Shown here piece after piece: positions 5,664-7,494 of a DNA stretch of 7,494 nucleotides. Below the pieces are notes generated by a model, which saw only the letters and a program-made list of their open reading frames with translations, had not been told where the DNA came from and searched no databases. Source of the stretch: Aquirhabdus sp. (lineage in GTDB: Bacteria; Pseudomonadota; Gammaproteobacteria; Pseudomonadales; Moraxellaceae); the NCBI GenBank assembly GCA_030151145.1, contig JASLEL010000442.1, positions 1-7,494 on the forward strand, in the 5' to 3' direction. Position numbers and translations under genes: made by a program. Numbering within the stretch: position 1 is the first letter of the stretch; each line of letters starts with the position of its first letter.

Positions 5664-5770
5664 AATTAGCATATACGCTTCATAACATTGGCACTATTCA
5701 TCAATTGAACAATACGGCATAGTAGTATTCGCATGATCATTAGCGTTCGTCCACGCCAAAATCAGATCAT

Positions 5771-6217
5771 TTATTGACCAATATGATCAATCTTTAAAGA
5801 AATCTCTTCGATATCCGCATTATTGACTCCATACAACTTAATGATTTCAAGTGCCTTTTCTGAAACCACCAAACGGAGCTCTTCATCTATAAAAAAGTCA
5901 TCAACAGCAGGAACACCATTAACTTTTAACCAAAAGAAATCAGGAAGAACCTTCCCTTCATAAAGGTCACTAAATTGATCGGATGTTGAGACATCCAGAC
6001 TTTCTAAATGAAATCCTGAACAATGCTTGTGATAAAGCTCAAGGCCTAACTCTTTGATTACCAAAAAACAAGGAAAACTTGTGATCAGACCATCTTGAGG
6101 CCAACCATCAAATACATACTGCAACTTTTCAATATGTGGAGGGTGTACTGAGCTATCCATTACTGTACCATCACCTAGGCCACCGGCCACTTCTGGCTCC
6201 AAAGAATAATACTTCAT
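5771..6217 (-). CDS. Putative immunity protein to the HNH-like toxin, 148 aa
   Basis: The gene begins 4 bases after the toxin stop. Its ribosome site AAGGAA lies within the end of the toxin gene, 8 bases before the ATG, which is tight coupling expected for a toxin/immunity pair. The protein is acidic, with no signal peptide or membrane helix. Landmarks are MKYYSLEPEVAGGLGDGT at the start, YVFDGWPQDGLITSFPCFLV (about residues 34-53), LPDFFWLKVNG (about 91-101) and LVVSEKALEIIKLYG (about 115-129). The pattern is like small all-beta-plus-helix immunity proteins seen beside Rhs-type toxins; resemblance to the Imm43 group is only a recollection. Its partner would be the nuclease tip encoded just upstream. 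It is AT-richer than the portal DNA, consistent with separate transfer of the toxin tip and immunity gene. Confidence 0.7.
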   Translation of the reverse strand: MKYYSLEPEVAGGLGDGTVMDSSVHPPHIEKLQYVFDGWPQDGLITSFPCFLVIKELGLELYHKHCSGFHLESLDVSTSDQFSDLYEGKVLPDFFWLKVNGVPAVDDFFIDEELRLVVSEKALEIIKLYGVNNADIEEISLKIDHIGQ

Positions 6218-6221
6218 AAAC

Positions 6222-7493
6222 TCATTTCCTTATTGCTGGGTTAAATTGATGACCGTATTTAGTATCTATTTCGGTAGCTTTTTTCAACAACTGCTCAGTT
6301 GTGGCATGTGGATTTTCTCTATAGAATTTATTCCACTCCTTACGAATTTTGCTTAAATGTAAATCTGAATTAACATCTTTAGGAATACCTCGTAAATTCT
6401 CGATCGAATGCATCTGCTCCTTAGAAACCGACTTAGGATAACGCTTCATCGCTTGTTGCTCAACAGCATGATGCACGACCACCTTTCCGTTAAGATTCGG
6501 GTATTTATCAAAAAATGTTCCTTTATAATTATCAGAGGTTGATGTTCCAAACTTAGCTCCTGAATAATTCGCTTTCCTCACCTCGTCAGGAGTTGCATGT
6601 TTAGAGTTACTTTGACCTGATTGCGTCTCATCCAACTTTGGATATTGCTTAGCTGGGGCAGCAATCTCGCTATTGGTACTTGCTGTATTCTTCCCGCCTG
6701 AAGCCTGAGAAGGTTTTTCGTTGACCTTTGTCGTCGTAGATGCTGACGGCTCCTCTTGATGAGTAGCTGGCGCGCTGCTTTTATTTGATGCTAAATTTTT
6801 CCCAATCACCACACCTGTTGCAGTCGACACTATATTTGTTTTATCTGGATCAGGCTCACTCTGTTTCCCGCCTGAAGCCCCGCCGACTTTCGGTGCTGGA
6901 TTCTGATTATCTTTAGGCTTTTCACCATTCGCTGCACCATGACCAAAAGATACATGTTCCGCCGCTTTCTTTCCTGCTACCCCAATCCCTGCAGCACCGG
7001 CAATACGGATCAACATACGCCGACCATTAATGGTGACCCAGCGCAAGCCCATAGCAGCAAGTTCTTCTGCACCTGCTCCAAATAGTCCTTCTGCTGCGAT
7101 TTCAGCACCAGCGATGACCAATGGCAGGAAGTCGTTAGCAATCGTAGCCTGCGGCACCTGCTCCGCATCCAAACCCTGATAACCCGAATTCGGATCACTC
7201 ACCAGACGCTCACGCTCCTCACCCGCCGAGATCACTCCGCCATGGATCAACACCTGCGCCGTATCCGCATCACTCTTGCGCACCCGTGCCAGCGCTTCAC
7301 CATCCAGCTCATACAGCGGCTCATAGTCAAAGGTGATGTTGCTGTCGATCTCACCAAACAGATCCAGCTGAATCACCTTGAGGATGATCTCGAGCGGATC
7401 GTTAAACAGCGCTTCCTGCATCGCATGCACATAGTCATAGAACACACGGATTTCACTGTCGGACGAACTGTTTAATCCCGATGGCGTAATGCC
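6222..7493 (-). CDS. Phage portal (DUF1073-type) fused to an HNH/Endo VII-like nuclease toxin, N-terminus outside the window
   Basis: The frame runs in from the right edge, leaving 423 residues plus stop. Residues 1-109 are the portal C-terminus, nearly identical to the EndoU fusion. A Gly/Ala-rich hydrophobic segment follows (about 119-175, containing FLPLVIAGAEIAAEGLFGAG and MLIRIAGAAGIGVAG), which could insert in a membrane. Then comes a Ser/Thr/Lys/Asn-rich linker with ASGGK twice (about 178-300). The C-terminal 100 residues form the toxin: KVVVHHAVEQQ (His341, His342), MHSIENLRGIPKDVN (Asn366, Asn375), DLHLSKIRKEW (His379) and a YGHQFNP end. This HH...N...H order fits HNH/Endo VII-fold nuclease tips seen on Rhs-type toxins, which cut DNA. 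The exact subfamily is uncertain. The immunity gene follows 4 bases later. GTG at 7445 is internal. Confidence 0.85.
   Translation of the reverse strand, partial: GITPSGLNSSSDSEIRVFYDYVHAMQEALFNDPLEIILKVIQLDLFGEIDSNITFDYEPLYELDGEALARVRKSDADTAQVLIHGGVISAGEERERLVSDPNSGYQGLDAEQVPQATIANDFLPLVIAGAEIAAEGLFGAGAEELAAMGLRWVTINGRRMLIRIAGAAGIGVAGKKAAEHVSFGHGAANGEKPKDNQNPAPKVGGASGGKQSEPDPDKTNIVSTATGVVIGKNLASNKSSAPATHQEEPSASTTTKVNEKPSQASGGKNTASTNSEIAAPAKQYPKLDETQSGQSNSKHATPDEVRKANYSGAKFGTSTSDNYKGTFFDKYPNLNGKVVVHHAVEQQAMKRYPKSVSKEQMHSIENLRGIPKDVNSDLHLSKIRKEWNKFYRENPHATTEQLLKKATEIDTKYGHQFNPAIRK
7167..7493 (-). repeat. Portal C-terminal segment shared by both toxin genes, copy 2
   Basis: This encodes the same 109 residues as 2892-3218, from GITPSGLN to GYQGLD. 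Downstream of GLD this gene continues with AEQVPQATIAND and shows no further similarity to the EndoU fusion. The repeat continues past the right edge, so its full length cannot be seen. Confidence 0.95.
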
Positions 7494-7494
7494 C

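Noticed and set aside
5601..5693. Minus-strand 31-codon frame containing YEAYMLIEEALFHAGLFDA
   Set aside because: It resembles the portal motif Y..AMQEALF in a few residues only, and it includes the Shine-Dalgarno site of the next gene; probably chance.

Overview
The window looks like gammaproteobacterial chromosome carrying prophage-derived, toxin-bearing accessory DNA. The left edge holds the 3' end of a class Ia ribonucleotide reductase small-subunit gene (nrdB, + strand, GC-rich, conserved core). A perfect 19-bp hairpin terminator follows it. Every other recognisable gene is on the minus strand. Genus cannot be fixed from the sequence alone.

Reading the minus strand from the right edge, the order is as follows. 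(1) The C-terminal 423 residues of a DUF1073-type phage portal protein fused to a His-His...Asn...His nuclease-like toxin tip (7493-6222). (2) Its putative immunity gene (6217-5771), 4 nt downstream. (3) Two small phage-like genes (5647-5359 and 5358-5068), the first apparently frameshifted near its start. (4) A hairpin (4915-4945) and a cluster of short repeats resembling the end of a DDE-type transposon (4662-4823). (5) Two minus-strand terminators. (6) A complete second portal-toxin gene of 983 aa (4340-1389), with a portal domain, four tandem 48-aa repeats, a Pro/Ala/Thr linker and a C-terminal bacterial EndoU RNase. (7) A putative YacL-like immunity gene (1364-957) and a terminator (904-879). 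(8) A decayed coding remnant (779-564) that may be a broken orphan immunity gene.

The two portal-toxin genes encode almost the same portal C-terminus over 109 residues (one replacement seen) although their DNA differs at roughly 38 positions. Similarity then stops abruptly after ...GYQGLD, and everything downstream is unrelated. This is the layout of polymorphic toxins: a conserved delivery part, an exchangeable nuclease tip, and a matching immunity gene directly downstream. What is unusual is that the delivery part is a phage portal rather than an Rhs, CdiA, VgrG or LXG protein. The nearest known parallel is the MuF polymorphic toxins of Firmicutes prophages. Delivery through a phage-like particle is inference; the sequence shows only the fusion, the family motifs and the immunity-like neighbours.

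A 27-bp near-identical direct repeat (404-430 and 4799-4825), which belongs to the transposon-end-like sequence, brackets the EndoU cassette. This suggests the cassette sits between two mobile-element ends inserted just downstream of nrdB.
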